Source: Muribaculum sp.
Lineage (GTDB): Bacteria; Bacteroidota; Bacteroidia; Bacteroidales; Muribaculaceae
DNA: 33,039 bases
Direction of reading: 5' to 3'
NCBI GenBank assembly: GCA_023666965.1
Contig: JAMPAZ010000005.1
Coordinates: forward strand, 41,445-74,483
Made by a program: the position numbers and the translations under genes. Shown here piece after piece: positions 17,651 to 24,988 of this stretch (positions within the stretch are counted from its first letter, which is position 1; each line of letters begins with the position of its first letter). The notes beneath the pieces are model-generated. The model saw only the letters and a program-made list of their open reading frames with translations. It did no database searches and was not told the origin of the DNA.

Positions 17651-18835
17651 TCTTGAGTAGCCGATGTTGTCCGCGAGGGTCTGCAATGCCGTTTGGATTA
17701 CTGAACGTGGGGAGCCAAGGTTCAGGCGCATGAATTTTTCTCCCTCAGTGCCGAACATGGCTCCGTCGTTAAGAGCTAAATGTGCTTTGTCGACGAAAAG
17801 CTCTATGAGTTCTTGGTGGGTCATTCCGAGGTCGCGGCAGTCAAGCCAAGCCAGAAAGGATGCATTTGACTTGATCATGCGTATCGCCGGCAGTTTTTCC
17901 GCAAGAAAGTTTTCAACCATGTCGAATGTCCCGGCAATGTATTCGAGCGCTTCGTTGAGCCATTCTTCGCCGTAGTTGTAAGCTGTCTCCGTACCTAAAG
18001 TGGCTACAAAAGTCGGCGAACTGAATTCGTTGACTTCGAGCCAGTCGAAGAAGGGTTTCCGAAGGTCAGGATTTGTCACCACGCACCAGGAGCTGACGAG
18101 TCCGGCGATGTTAAATGTTTTTGACGGGGCACCGAAGGTGACCGCTACTTCAGCGGCTTCTTCCGACACTGTCGCAAAAGGTATGTGGCGCTCTCCGCGC
18201 AGCATAAGGTCGCCGTGAATCTCATCGCTTACCACTACGACGCGATACTTTTTGGCAAGCGCTGCGACGCGCCGAAGTGTTTCCGCGTCCCATTGCAGAC
18301 CTGCGGGATTGTGCGGATTGCACAGGATCATCATGCGAGGATGCGCGTCGCGCATTTTGGCTTCGAGATCGTCGAAGTCCATCCTGTATGTGCGGTTTTT
18401 TTCGTCAAATATCAATGGATTTTTGACTACTATGCGGTTATTGCCCAATATCAGACGCTGAAATGGATGGTAGACCGGTGTTTGGATAAGTATTGACTCG
18501 CCCGGGGCGGTAAAGTGATTGATGGCGTAGCCTATAGCTTTGACAACGCCCGGCACGTATGTGAGCGCTTCCCGCCTGATTCTCCATCCATGGCGGCGTT
18601 CGAGCCATGACATTATTGATTGCCAATAGCTTGTGGGGACAGTGGCATAGCCGTAGATAGGGTGCTTCATGCGTTCGATTAGCGCATTGCAGATGTCGGG
18701 TGCAACGGCGAAGTCCATGTCGGCGATCCATAGTGGAAGCAAGTCGTGACGACCGAAAAATTCGTCGAGAGCGTCTACCTTTATTGCTCCGGAACCGTGT
18801 CGGTCGATGATGCAGTCAAAATTGTATTTTCCCAT
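17645..18835 (-). CDS. PLP-dependent C-S lyase / aminotransferase, MalY/PatB family
   Basis: A 396-residue fold-type I PLP enzyme. PatB/MalY members cleave C-S bonds in cystathionine or cysteine conjugates and are often annotated cystathionine beta-lyase. Seen are the start MGKYNFDCIIDRHGSGAIKVD, the family's PLWIADMDF, TPVYHPF, the PLP-contact CNPHNPAGL, VVSDEIHGDL and the Schiff-base Lys in GAPSKTFNIAGL. A C-terminal MRLNLGSPR carries the carboxylate-binding Arg. I start at 18835 because relatives begin there; an ATG 51 bases upstream is possible. A minus-strand TATATTTG box lies at 18928. The true substrate is not visible. Confidence 0.9.
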   Translation of the reverse strand: MGKYNFDCIIDRHGSGAIKVDALDEFFGRHDLLPLWIADMDFAVAPDICNALIERMKHPIYGYATVPTSYWQSIMSWLERRHGWRIRREALTYVPGVVKAIGYAINHFTAPGESILIQTPVYHPFQRLILGNNRIVVKNPLIFDEKNRTYRMDFDDLEAKMRDAHPRMMILCNPHNPAGLQWDAETLRRVAALAKKYRVVVVSDEIHGDLMLRGERHIPFATVSEEAAEVAVTFGAPSKTFNIAGLVSSWCVVTNPDLRKPFFDWLEVNEFSSPTFVATLGTETAYNYGEEWLNEALEYIAGTFDMVENFLAEKLPAIRMIKSNASFLAWLDCRDLGMTHQELIELFVDKAHLALNDGAMFGTEGEKFMRLNLGSPRSVIQTALQTLADNIGYSRS

Positions 18836-18927
18836 TTGGCATTGGTTTACAGGTGTATAACGTATAGTCGGGCAGATGTCCGTCATCTCTTTTGGAGGTC
18901 CGTAACGCTCCCCGGCATACTCATTTG

Positions 18928-18935
18928 CAAATATA
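18928..18935 (-). promoter_or_regulatory. -7 promoter box for the C-S lyase
   Basis: The minus strand reads TATATTTG, an exact TAnnTTTG match, about 90 bases before the chosen start codon at 18835. Confidence 0.5.
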
Positions 18936-18981
18936 GTCTTTTCAAATCAAAAATTGTCGCAGACCTTTCAAAAAATTGTGC

Positions 18982-18989
18982 TATCTTTG
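18982..18989 (+). promoter_or_regulatory. -7 promoter box for the DUF2807 gene
   Basis: TATCTTTG, an exact TAnnTTTG match, predicts a start near 18996 and a leader of about 100 bases before the ATG at 19099. It is divergent from the C-S lyase promoter 47 bases away. Confidence 0.5.
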
Positions 18990-19098
18990 TCTCTAAGAAA
19001 AAGTTGGACACTTTTTATGCCGTCGTGACGTTACTCTCCGTACTCGACCGACGGTGATGAGTGTCCCGAATATGGTATTTGTTCAATTGTTAAAGAAT

Positions 19099-20016
19099 AT
19101 GCAGAAACTCTGTTACGTGCTCGCCTCAATCTTGATGGTACTTACGGGAATCAATGCCTCGGCTAAGGTGAATGGAATCATCCCAAGTCGAACCTATGTC
19201 AGCAAGGAATTCAACGTCAGGTCGTTCTCTTCGGTTGTCTCCAACTCCATCATAAACGTTGAGTTTACGCAAAGTTCGGGGTACGTCAAAGTGGAGGTGT
19301 CGGCTCCTGAAAATCTGATGCAATATGTTAAGGTTGGTGTAAACAAAAGCGGTGTGCTCTCGCTTGACTGTGAAAGCTTTTCGGTTAAGAATTTCAGCGG
19401 AAACTATGCGATTACGGCTCGAGTAACTGCCCCGTCAGTGACTGCTTTTACTTCAAACGGTACGGGCAACATAAAGATGCTCAATGCTTTGAACCTTAAA
19501 AAGGATGTTAAGCTCGTCTCAAACGGCACTGGAGATATATCAGGGCCGACGATAATCTGCAACAGACTTGAGGCTACGAGCACCGGCACTGGTGACATTG
19601 AATTCACTTCGCTCACCTGCCAAAACCTTGAGGTTAATACCGGAGGCACCGGTGATGTCGGATTTAGGACGGTGCTGACCTCCACGGCGCAGTTCGGTTT
19701 GCAGGGCACGGGCGACATCGATATAAAGTCGTTCTCAGGAACCTCCTTGACGGCTGAACTGTCCGGTACAGGCGACATCGAAATAGAGGGTGGCACGTCG
19801 GCTTCAGCGAAATTTGTGCTGACCGGAACCGGAGATATAAATGCTAAAAATCTCAGAGTGGGCGACCTTACGGCGTTAAACCATTCTACGGGCGACATAG
19901 AATGCTGTGCCGTCGAGTCGCTGACGGCTCGCAACAACGGCACCGGGTCGATTAAGTACAGGGGTTATCCGCAGCGCGTGGACGTGACCGGTAAAGGAAT
20001 CAAGAAAATCAAGTAA
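19099..20016 (+). CDS. Exported 'head GIN' (DUF2807) beta-solenoid protein
   Basis: A 305-residue exported protein: signal peptide MQKLCYVLASILMVLTGINASA, then the DUF2807 pattern FNVRSFSSVVSNSIINVEFTQS. From about residue 130 there are nine turns of roughly 19-21 residues, each carrying a GTGDI-type motif (GTGNIK, GTGDIS, GTGDIE, GTGDVG, GTGDID, GTGDIE, GTGDIN, STGDIE, GTGSIK). This periodicity fits a right-handed beta-solenoid. The family is common and often multi-copy in Bacteroidetes; its role at the cell surface is not established. I start at 19099, because an ATG 45 bases upstream would place extra residues before the signal peptide. upp follows 9 bases after the stop, so they may be co-transcribed. 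Confidence 0.85.
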   Translation: MQKLCYVLASILMVLTGINASAKVNGIIPSRTYVSKEFNVRSFSSVVSNSIINVEFTQSSGYVKVEVSAPENLMQYVKVGVNKSGVLSLDCESFSVKNFSGNYAITARVTAPSVTAFTSNGTGNIKMLNALNLKKDVKLVSNGTGDISGPTIICNRLEATSTGTGDIEFTSLTCQNLEVNTGGTGDVGFRTVLTSTAQFGLQGTGDIDIKSFSGTSLTAELSGTGDIEIEGGTSASAKFVLTGTGDINAKNLRVGDLTALNHSTGDIECCAVESLTARNNGTGSIKYRGYPQRVDVTGKGIKKIK

Positions 20017-20025
20017 TAGTACAGT

Positions 20026-20679
20026 ATGGAGATAATCAATTTTGATGAGACACCATCAGTAATAAGTCAATATATGATGGAATTGCGCAATGTCGATATT
20101 CAGTCCGACATGCTGCGCTTCAGGCGAAATCTTGAGCGCATAGGCGAAATTATGGCCTATGAAATTAGCCGAACGCTCACTTATAAGAAAATGGAGGTGA
20201 CGACTCCGCTCGCAAAAGCGCAATGCGACGTTATTGCGGACAATGTTGTCTTGGCTACTATTTTCCGTGCCGGTGTGCCTTTCCATGTGGGTTTCCTGAA
20301 TATATTGGACAAGGCGCAGAATGCATTTGTCTCGGCCTATAGAAAGTATCGCGAGAAGGAGAATTTCGACGTGTTTATAGAGTATATTGCCTCTCCGCGC
20401 CTCGACGGCAAAACACTTGTGATAGTGGATCCAATGCTCGCTACCGGCACCTCGATGGAGCTGAGCTACAGGGCTTTACTGACTAAGGGCAATCCGGCAA
20501 AAATACATGTTGCGTCGGTTATTGCTTCGCAGCAGGCCATTGAATACGTTAAAAAGACGTTCCCCGATGACAAGACTACTGTGTGGGTAGGTGCAATAGA
20601 TCCTGAAATAAACGACCACAGCTACATTGTGCCCGGACTTGGCGATGCCGGAGATCTGGCTTACGGAATTAAGGAGTAG
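20026..20679 (+). CDS. upp: Uracil phosphoribosyltransferase
   Basis: Salvages uracil with PRPP to form UMP. The 217-residue length is normal. The PRPP loop is VDPMLATGTSM, the uracil-binding C-terminal motif is YIVPGLGDAGDLAYG, and TIFRAGVPF is the conserved middle strand. It converges with the phosphopantetheinyl transferase gene, overlapping its 3' end by 11 bases. No clear terminator lies between them, so antisense read-through is possible. Confidence 0.95.
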   Translation: MEIINFDETPSVISQYMMELRNVDIQSDMLRFRRNLERIGEIMAYEISRTLTYKKMEVTTPLAKAQCDVIADNVVLATIFRAGVPFHVGFLNILDKAQNAFVSAYRKYREKENFDVFIEYIASPRLDGKTLVIVDPMLATGTSMELSYRALLTKGNPAKIHVASVIASQQAIEYVKKTFPDDKTTVWVGAIDPEINDHSYIVPGLGDAGDLAYGIKE

Positions 20680-21247
20680 TGCCGTCAATAGGGACTGCCA
20701 ATGTCAGGCAACCTTTGCCATAATACGCGCTGTGCAATGCATAGTGCGTATCTTTTTTGTCGGTCCCGGTTACTGTTCCTACTCCCTGCGTTGACTCCGG
20801 ATCTTCCGGAAGTTTAACGTCGTTGGCAAAGTCCACTCCCCGCTGACCGGCGGCTTTGTAAAGAGCCTCTTTTATTGTCCATGCTTTTAGCAACGTGTTG
20901 TCGTCTGCTCCCCATCTGTCAAATTCTGTGGCCGAGATGAATTTGTCGGCTATGCGCCTTAATGTCGGACGCGGAAGTTCGATGTCGATTCCTATTCTCT
21001 GATTCTTGCCCACGGCCAATGTGGCCATGCCTGTGCAGTGGCTTATTGAGATTTCTCGGCTTGAACCTATGATTACAGGCGAGCCGTCCGGCCGATGTTC
21101 AATCCGGGCATTATCGCCAAAGACTCTGCTAATGAGTCGACTTACGGCCCTGCCTTGCGCCTTAATCTGACCTAACTCCTTTTCCTCGTCAAGGAACTTA
21201 GTGACATATACCTCTACCCCGTAAATGTCAGGCAATCGTTCAGTCAT
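20669..21247 (-). CDS. 4'-phosphopantetheinyl transferase (Sfp-like)
   Basis: Transfers phosphopantetheine from CoA to the Ser of carrier proteins. The 192-residue protein has the family motifs in order: a basic CoA-binding segment around RPDGSPVI, SISHC, GIDIE (Mg-binding Asp and Glu) and WTIKEALYKA with the catalytic Glu/Lys. It starts in a 4-base overlap with the gldD-like gene, so it is part of the gldE-gldD-PPTase operon, an arrangement common in Bacteroidetes. Whether it acts on fatty-acid ACP or other carriers is not known here. Confidence 0.9.
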   Translation of the reverse strand: MTERLPDIYGVEVYVTKFLDEEKELGQIKAQGRAVSRLISRVFGDNARIEHRPDGSPVIIGSSREISISHCTGMATLAVGKNQRIGIDIELPRPTLRRIADKFISATEFDRWGADDNTLLKAWTIKEALYKAAGQRGVDFANDVKLPEDPESTQGVGTVTGTDKKDTHYALHSAYYGKGCLTLAVPIDGTTP

Positions 21248-21822
21248 AGCCTTCTAAGTGTGCGTCCGAGATGAATAATATCGCCATATACCGCATCGAT
21301 TATGGGCAATGCTTCCTCGGTGGCGGATGGCATTCGCTTAAACTCCAAAGCTCCCGATAGGAAGTAGGAGGCATTGTCGGTTGCGGTCAAATTAAGCGGG
21401 GTGACACTAAGTCCGAGGACTTTCCCGACAAGTACTTCCGCTTCGGGATTTGCTACTTCAGTCATAACTATTCTCATGCCTTCGGTGTCAAGGTCAAACC
21501 TTTGCCGTCGGTTGCGTGCTATTTGTGCCAATTGTTCTCGTGAAGCTTTGTTGAGTGTCAGATGCAGGACGGCGCCATAGCGAGGGTAGCTGACATCTAT
21601 CCAGAGAATACCGGCACTGTCGCGTGGAACGGTTACCTCGGCCGATGCATTGACTTCGATATTTATCCGGTCGGATTGCGGTATGCTGATATATGTTGAG
21701 TCGTAGGCTTCGATTCGCGGATATGCTGTGCGTCTCGGTATCGGACGTTCCGATGCCCCGTCTCCGCAGCCGTATATGCCGAGAAAAACTATAGCAGTTA
21801 ACAACAGAGTGAAGGGGCGCAT
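21244..21822 (-). CDS. gldD: GldD-like lipoprotein
   Basis: A 192-residue exported protein. The N-terminus MRPFTLLLTAIVFLGIYGC ends in a Cys at 19 that is probably lipidated, although the residues before it (IYG) are a weak lipobox. The remainder (AYPRIEAYDSTYISIP, then FDLDTEGMRIVMTEV and ATDNASYFLSGALEF) follows the GldD pattern. GldD was named for gliding in Flavobacterium but is conserved in non-gliding Bacteroidales, where its job is unsettled. It lies between gldE and the PPTase, which supports the name. No gliding motor genes are seen in the window. Confidence 0.8.
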   Translation of the reverse strand: MRPFTLLLTAIVFLGIYGCGDGASERPIPRRTAYPRIEAYDSTYISIPQSDRINIEVNASAEVTVPRDSAGILWIDVSYPRYGAVLHLTLNKASREQLAQIARNRRQRFDLDTEGMRIVMTEVANPEAEVLVGKVLGLSVTPLNLTATDNASYFLSGALEFKRMPSATEEALPIIDAVYGDIIHLGRTLRRL

Positions 21823-21833
21823 CGGAGTGGCGG

Positions 21834-23186
21834 TTATTTGTCGTCGTTGACCTCTGGCATCACTTTTACTCTGACGCTGGCTATGCGATGGCGTTCAATT
21901 GTCAGAACCAGAAAGCGGAACCGGCCGTAGACTATGGACTCCTTTGCCTTTGGAAAGTCGCCTTGTATGGCCAGGAGCATTCCTGCCAGTGTGTCGCAGT
22001 CTTCGGTTATGGAGGCGTATCCCTCTTCATCGACTTCGGTTATTCTGAAAAAGTCGGTGAGCAGCGTTTTTCCGTCAAACACGAATGTGTCGTCGGGGAG
22101 GCGTTTATAAGTGGATTCCTCCTCGTCGTATTCGTCGTTGATGTCGCCAACAATCTCTTCGAGTACATCTTCAAGCGTTACAAGACCCTGGGTTCCGCCA
22201 AATTCGTCGACCACGATAGCCATGTGTATGCGGCGTCGGCGGAAATCTTCGAGCAGGTCGTCGATCATTCTCGATTCTGGCACAAAGTAAGGGTCGCGGA
22301 CGAGTGTCTGCCACTGGAAGTCGGAGGTGTCCTTGCCGATGTATGGAAGAAGGTCGCGGCTATAAAGCACGCCTTTTATGTTGTCGTCGGTCCCTTCGTA
22401 TACGGGCAGACGCGAGAATCCGCTGTTGACGACAACGTCCATCACCTGTCCGAACGTCGATTTGATGTCGAGGTCGGTCATGTCGATGCGTGGCGTCATT
22501 ACTTCCGATGCCGTGGTGTCGCCAAACTCTAAGATGCCTTCAAGCATCTCCTTGTCGTCTTTGGCCTTTACGTCGGTGATTTCAAGTGCTTGGGTAAGGT
22601 CGTCGACCGAGATATTCTCGGCCTTTTTTGTGACTACGCGGTTGACTATCGAGGTGCTCTTAACGAGCATTGACGAAATGGGGTAGAACAGCTTAACTGC
22701 GGATGCGATGCCGCCGGAGGCCATTTTTGCCCATTGCACGTTGTATGTGTTGGCATAAAGCTTGGGCAGTATCTCGCCGAACAGCAGAATCAGGAAGGTG
22801 AGTACCACCGACTGGAAGATGAAGCTGATGACTTCGCTGTGAAATTCAAAAATCCGGTTGAACGCGAAGTTGCACAGGATGACGATGGTCACGTTGACTA
22901 GATTGTTGGCAATGAGTATTGTGGCGAGCAGACGTTCCGGCATGGCCAGAAGCCGGTCGATCACGATGCCTTTAGGCGATTCGGCGATTGACTCCCTTTG
23001 ATCGGGTGTAAGGGAGAAGTAAGAAATCTCGCTTCCGGAAATAAATCCTGAGATGATAAGCGCTAAACCGGCGCATACGAGTGCTATAATGCTTCCTGCG
23101 GAAGGTACTACAACCGAGACGAGCTGTTCGGAAGCCAGAATCAGACCCAAAACGGGGTCTGTGGCTGGTAATGGGTCGATATCCAA
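21834..23186 (-). CDS. gldE: GldE / CNNM-CBS membrane protein (hemolysin-C family)
   Basis: A 450-residue membrane protein. Residues ~30-190 are a DUF21/CNNM domain with four hydrophobic helices (IIALVCAGLALIISGFISGSEISYFSL, LLATILIANNLVNVTIVIL). Two CBS domains follow (VMTPRIDMTDLDI, VPESRMIDDLLEDFRRRRIHMAIVVDEFGGTQGLVT), then a CorC/HlyC-type C-terminal domain. CNNM relatives move or sense Mg2+/Co2+; in Flavobacterium GldE partners GldD. The start codon appears to be TTG at 23184-23186, as no suitable ATG precedes the first helix. It leads the reverse operon with gldD 11 bases downstream. Confidence 0.85.
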   Translation of the reverse strand: MDIDPLPATDPVLGLILASEQLVSVVVPSAGSIIALVCAGLALIISGFISGSEISYFSLTPDQRESIAESPKGIVIDRLLAMPERLLATILIANNLVNVTIVILCNFAFNRIFEFHSEVISFIFQSVVLTFLILLFGEILPKLYANTYNVQWAKMASGGIASAVKLFYPISSMLVKSTSIVNRVVTKKAENISVDDLTQALEITDVKAKDDKEMLEGILEFGDTTASEVMTPRIDMTDLDIKSTFGQVMDVVVNSGFSRLPVYEGTDDNIKGVLYSRDLLPYIGKDTSDFQWQTLVRDPYFVPESRMIDDLLEDFRRRRIHMAIVVDEFGGTQGLVTLEDVLEEIVGDINDEYDEEESTYKRLPDDTFVFDGKTLLTDFFRITEVDEEGYASITEDCDTLAGMLLAIQGDFPKAKESIVYGRFRFLVLTIERHRIASVRVKVMPEVNDDK

Positions 23187-23232
23187 AACGTTTTAAATTA
23201 GTTAAACAAAGTAATATTTCTATTACGGAGTG

Positions 23233-23240
23233 CAAATTTA
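23233..23240 (-). promoter_or_regulatory. -7 promoter box for gldE operon
   Basis: The minus strand reads TAAATTTG, a TAnnTTTG match, placing transcript start about 40 bases before the TTG start of gldE. Confidence 0.5.
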
Positions 23241-23290
23241 ATGAATCTTTTGCTAACGGTGCAAGTTAATGCATACTTTTATATCCGATG

Positions 23291-23339
23291 GATAAAAAAG
23301 AACGCCGTAGGCAATAATGCATACGGCGTCCGCAGGTCA
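23291..23339 (-). terminator. Rho-independent terminator of the tRNA-rpsT-tRNA unit
   Basis: On the minus strand ACGCCGTA (complement of 23332-23339) pairs with TACGGCGT (complement of 23302-23309), followed at once by a T-rich run (complement of 23291-23300). It lies just beyond the 3' end of the promoter-distal tRNA-Glu. Confidence 0.8.
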
Positions 23340-23351
23340 AAGTTGAAAATT

Positions 23352-23426
23352 TGGTAGCCCATAGGAGAATCGAACTCCTCTTTCAAGAATGAAAATCTTG
23401 CGTCCTAGCCGATAGACGAATGGGCC
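23352..23426 (-). tRNA. tRNA-Glu (UUC), CCA encoded
   Basis: On the minus strand, a 7-bp acceptor stem (GGCCCAT with ATGGGCT, first pair G-U) encloses a D arm, an anticodon stem CAAGA/TCTTG with loop TTTTCAT (anticodon TTC), and a T arm with GTTCGATTC. The discriminator A at 23355 is followed by an encoded CCA (23352-23354 on the complement). The 72-base body is identical to the second copy at 23763. It is the last gene of the unit, directly before the terminator. Confidence 0.95.
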
Positions 23427-23458
23427 GTAGGGGTTAGGGCCGATGGCCGAATCCTCTA

Positions 23459-23722
23459 TTAAGCCTTGGCTGCGAGCTTGTTCAGGTGCAGTGCCAAAGA
23501 ACTCTTAAGGTTGGATGCCTTGTTCTTTGAGATGGTGCCCTTGATGGCCAAACGGTCAAGAAGCGAGCTTACTTTAGGAAGTGCTGCTTCAGCCTCAGCC
23601 TTGTCGGTCATGGCGCGAAGACGGCGAACGGCGTTGCGGGCGGTCTTTGCGTAGTAGCGGTTACGGAGTTTGCGTGACTCTGTTTGGCGGATTCTCTTAA
23701 TAGATGATTTATGGTTTGCCAT
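23459..23722 (-). CDS. rpsT: 30S ribosomal protein S20
   Basis: An 87-residue, very basic helical protein that binds 16S rRNA in the small subunit. [21 protein letters not shown] at the start and the Ala/Lys/Arg-rich helices to LNKLAAKA match S20. It lies 40 bases after one tRNA-Glu and 32 bases before an identical one, so all three probably come from one transcript that is cut by tRNA-processing enzymes. Confidence 0.96.
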   Translation of the reverse strand: MANHKSSIKRIRQTESRKLRNRYYAKTARNAVRRLRAMTDKAEAEAALPKVSSLLDRLAIKGTISKNKASNLKSSLALHLNKLAAKA

Positions 23723-23762
23723 TATAAAAAAACTCTTTTGTTCTTTATTATGTGATTAATTG

Positions 23763-23834
23763 TAGCCCATAGGAGAATCGAACTCCTCTTTCAAGAATGA
23801 AAATCTTGCGTCCTAGCCGATAGACGAATGGGCC
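23763..23834 (-). tRNA. tRNA-Glu (UUC), CCA not encoded
   Basis: Identical over 72 bases to the copy at 23355-23426, with anticodon TTC. The discriminator A at 23763 is followed on the minus strand by CAA rather than CCA, so the CCA end would have to be added by a nucleotidyltransferase. It is the first gene of the tRNA-rpsT-tRNA unit. Confidence 0.95.
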
Positions 23835-23861
23835 GTCTGACGGTTTGCCTTAAAGCGAGTG

Positions 23862-23893
23862 CAAATTTAAATACAATTTTTTATTCCTGCAAA
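23862..23893 (-). promoter_or_regulatory. Promoter of the tRNA-rpsT-tRNA unit
   Basis: On the minus strand a -33 TTTG (complement of 23890-23893) and a -7 TAAATTTG (complement of 23862-23869) are separated by about 20 bases, an almost ideal Bacteroidetes promoter about 28 bases before the first tRNA. Confidence 0.7.
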
Positions 23894-23947
23894 TATTTCT
23901 CTGAATTTACCCGAAAATCGGCATAAAAATCGCCACGACAGGCTGTT

Positions 23948-24637
23948 TTACCACAGCGAATAGCGTATTCCCCGGTCAAAGGTGTCAATGGATTCGACTT
24001 TCTTTACTCTTTTCACCACTTGTAGGGTGACGGGCAAAATCAGAATTTCGTAGGCGGTTTTTAGAAGCGTTTGGGCGACAATCAGCTCTAGAACCACTTC
24101 CCAGGGTAAGATTCCTGCGAAGGCAATCGGGAAAAAAATTATGGAGTCGACTCCTTCGCCGAAGATGGTGCTGACTATAGCTCGGACTGAAAAATGCCGT
24201 CCTCCCGACATTATCTTCATACGACTCATTACGAGGGCGTTTACCATTGATCCGCACACAAACGCTAAGAACGATGCCGCGAGAATCCGCGGGACGGAGC
24301 CGTATATGGCTTCCATGGCCTCTTGGGCTTGCCATTCGGCAGATCCGGGAAGCACAAGGGCGATCTGAAGCATCAGTGTGACGAGCAGGTTGGAGGCGAA
24401 CCCAAGCCAGATGACGAGTCGTGCCCGGCGAAATCCATAGACCTCAACTATGCAGTCATTAATTATATAGCTGAGCGGAAATACCGCCATCCCGGCTGTC
24501 ACGGTCGTGAAGCCTATGTCCACGGTTTTTATTTCCACGATGTTGGCAACAATCAAGCATACGCAAAACAATAAGCTCAGCACCAAAAACGGCACTGTCA
24601 GGCGTGGTGATTCATCGAAGGTCTTTTTTGTATTCAT
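23948..24637 (-). CDS. Queuosine precursor transporter, YhhQ family
   Basis: A 229-residue inner-membrane protein with about six helices. YhhQ-family proteins import queuosine precursors (preQ0/preQ1) for tRNA modification. Family features are VANIVEIKTVDI at the first helix, AGMAVFPLSYIINDCIVEVYGFRRAR, a GSMVNALVMSRMK segment and STIFGEGVDSIIFFPIAF. Control by a preQ1-I riboswitch placed directly before its ATG strongly supports the substrate. It is transcribed alone from a TAACTTTG box at 24688. Confidence 0.93.
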   Translation of the reverse strand: MNTKKTFDESPRLTVPFLVLSLLFCVCLIVANIVEIKTVDIGFTTVTAGMAVFPLSYIINDCIVEVYGFRRARLVIWLGFASNLLVTLMLQIALVLPGSAEWQAQEAMEAIYGSVPRILAASFLAFVCGSMVNALVMSRMKIMSGGRHFSVRAIVSTIFGEGVDSIIFFPIAFAGILPWEVVLELIVAQTLLKTAYEILILPVTLQVVKRVKKVESIDTFDRGIRYSLW

Positions 24638-24640
24638 AAA

Positions 24641-24672
24641 TCTTGTTTTTTACGAGGTAGCAAGCACTCGGT
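24641..24672 (-). promoter_or_regulatory. preQ1-I riboswitch
   Basis: On the minus strand CGAG (complement of 24667-24670) pairs with CTCG to form a short P1 around the loop TGCTTGCTAC, which contains the conserved GCTAC with the ligand-pairing C. The A-rich tail TAAAAAACAAG follows, and its CAAG pairs with the loop CTTG to close the pseudoknot. This is the class I preQ1 aptamer layout. The tail ends only 4 bases before the transporter ATG, so ligand binding would lock the start region and reduce translation. I read this from consensus; no folding was run. Confidence 0.85.
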
Positions 24673-24687
24673 GTGGTTAATCGCCTG

Positions 24688-24695
24688 CAAAGTTA
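24688..24695 (-). promoter_or_regulatory. -7 promoter box for the queuosine transporter
   Basis: The minus strand reads TAACTTTG, an exact -7 match, with a transcript start expected about 8 bases before the riboswitch aptamer. Confidence 0.6.
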
Positions 24696-24749
24696 CGAAA
24701 CTTCTGCCTCACGAACACGTAAAAATGTGTTATATTTTGTCGGTGGTGG

Positions 24750-24779
24750 TTGGAGATTCGGAAAAATGTAGTAACTTTG
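24750..24779 (+). promoter_or_regulatory. Promoter of the SRP RNA gene
   Basis: A TTG at 24750-24752 and the exact -7 box TAACTTTG at 24772-24779 are 19 bases apart, and the RNA's first paired base lies 5 bases downstream. Confidence 0.65.
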
Positions 24780-24783
24780 CATC

Positions 24784-24888
24784 GGGTAAGTCCTACACGA
24801 CCAGCTCCCCGGGAACTCCGCCAGGCCTTGATCGGAGCAACGGTACCGGGTTGTAGCGGTGCGATGTAGTAAGCTTGCCCTTTTTTTT
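24784..24888 (+). ncRNA. ffs: Signal recognition particle RNA, small bacterial type (4.5S)
   Basis: About 100 bases that fold into one long rod: GGGTAAG at 24784-24790 pairs with CTTGCCC at 24874-24880, and further pairing runs inward (TCCTACACGACC against GGTTGTAGCGG). The apical part reads CCGCCAGG, a short tip, then AGCAACGG, the conserved symmetric loop (CAGG opposite AGCA) bound by Ffh. An 8-T run at 24881-24888 terminates it. The tip (CCTTGATCGG) is not the usual GGAA tetraloop. The RNA guides ribosomes making membrane proteins to FtsY. Confidence 0.85.
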
Positions 24889-24954
24889 GCCCACAGATTG
24901 GTGAATTTACATAAATTAACAGATATGTGCCGATTTGTCGCCCAACCATGGCGC

Positions 24955-24962
24955 TACATTTG
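24955..24962 (+). promoter_or_regulatory. -7 promoter box for small ORF
   Basis: TACATTTG, an exact -7 match, with TTTG at 24934-24937 about 17 bases upstream. The start of the 83-residue ORF is 26 bases further on. Confidence 0.55.
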
Positions 24963-24988
24963 TGCTGTAAATTTAATCTCTCACACTT

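Noticed and set aside
18746-19057. Forward ORF of 103 codons before the DUF2807 gene
   Set aside because: It overlaps the C-S lyase 5' end and both divergent promoters; composition is not protein-like.
21888-22532. Forward ORF of 214 codons
   Set aside because: Antisense shadow of gldE CBS/CorC domains.
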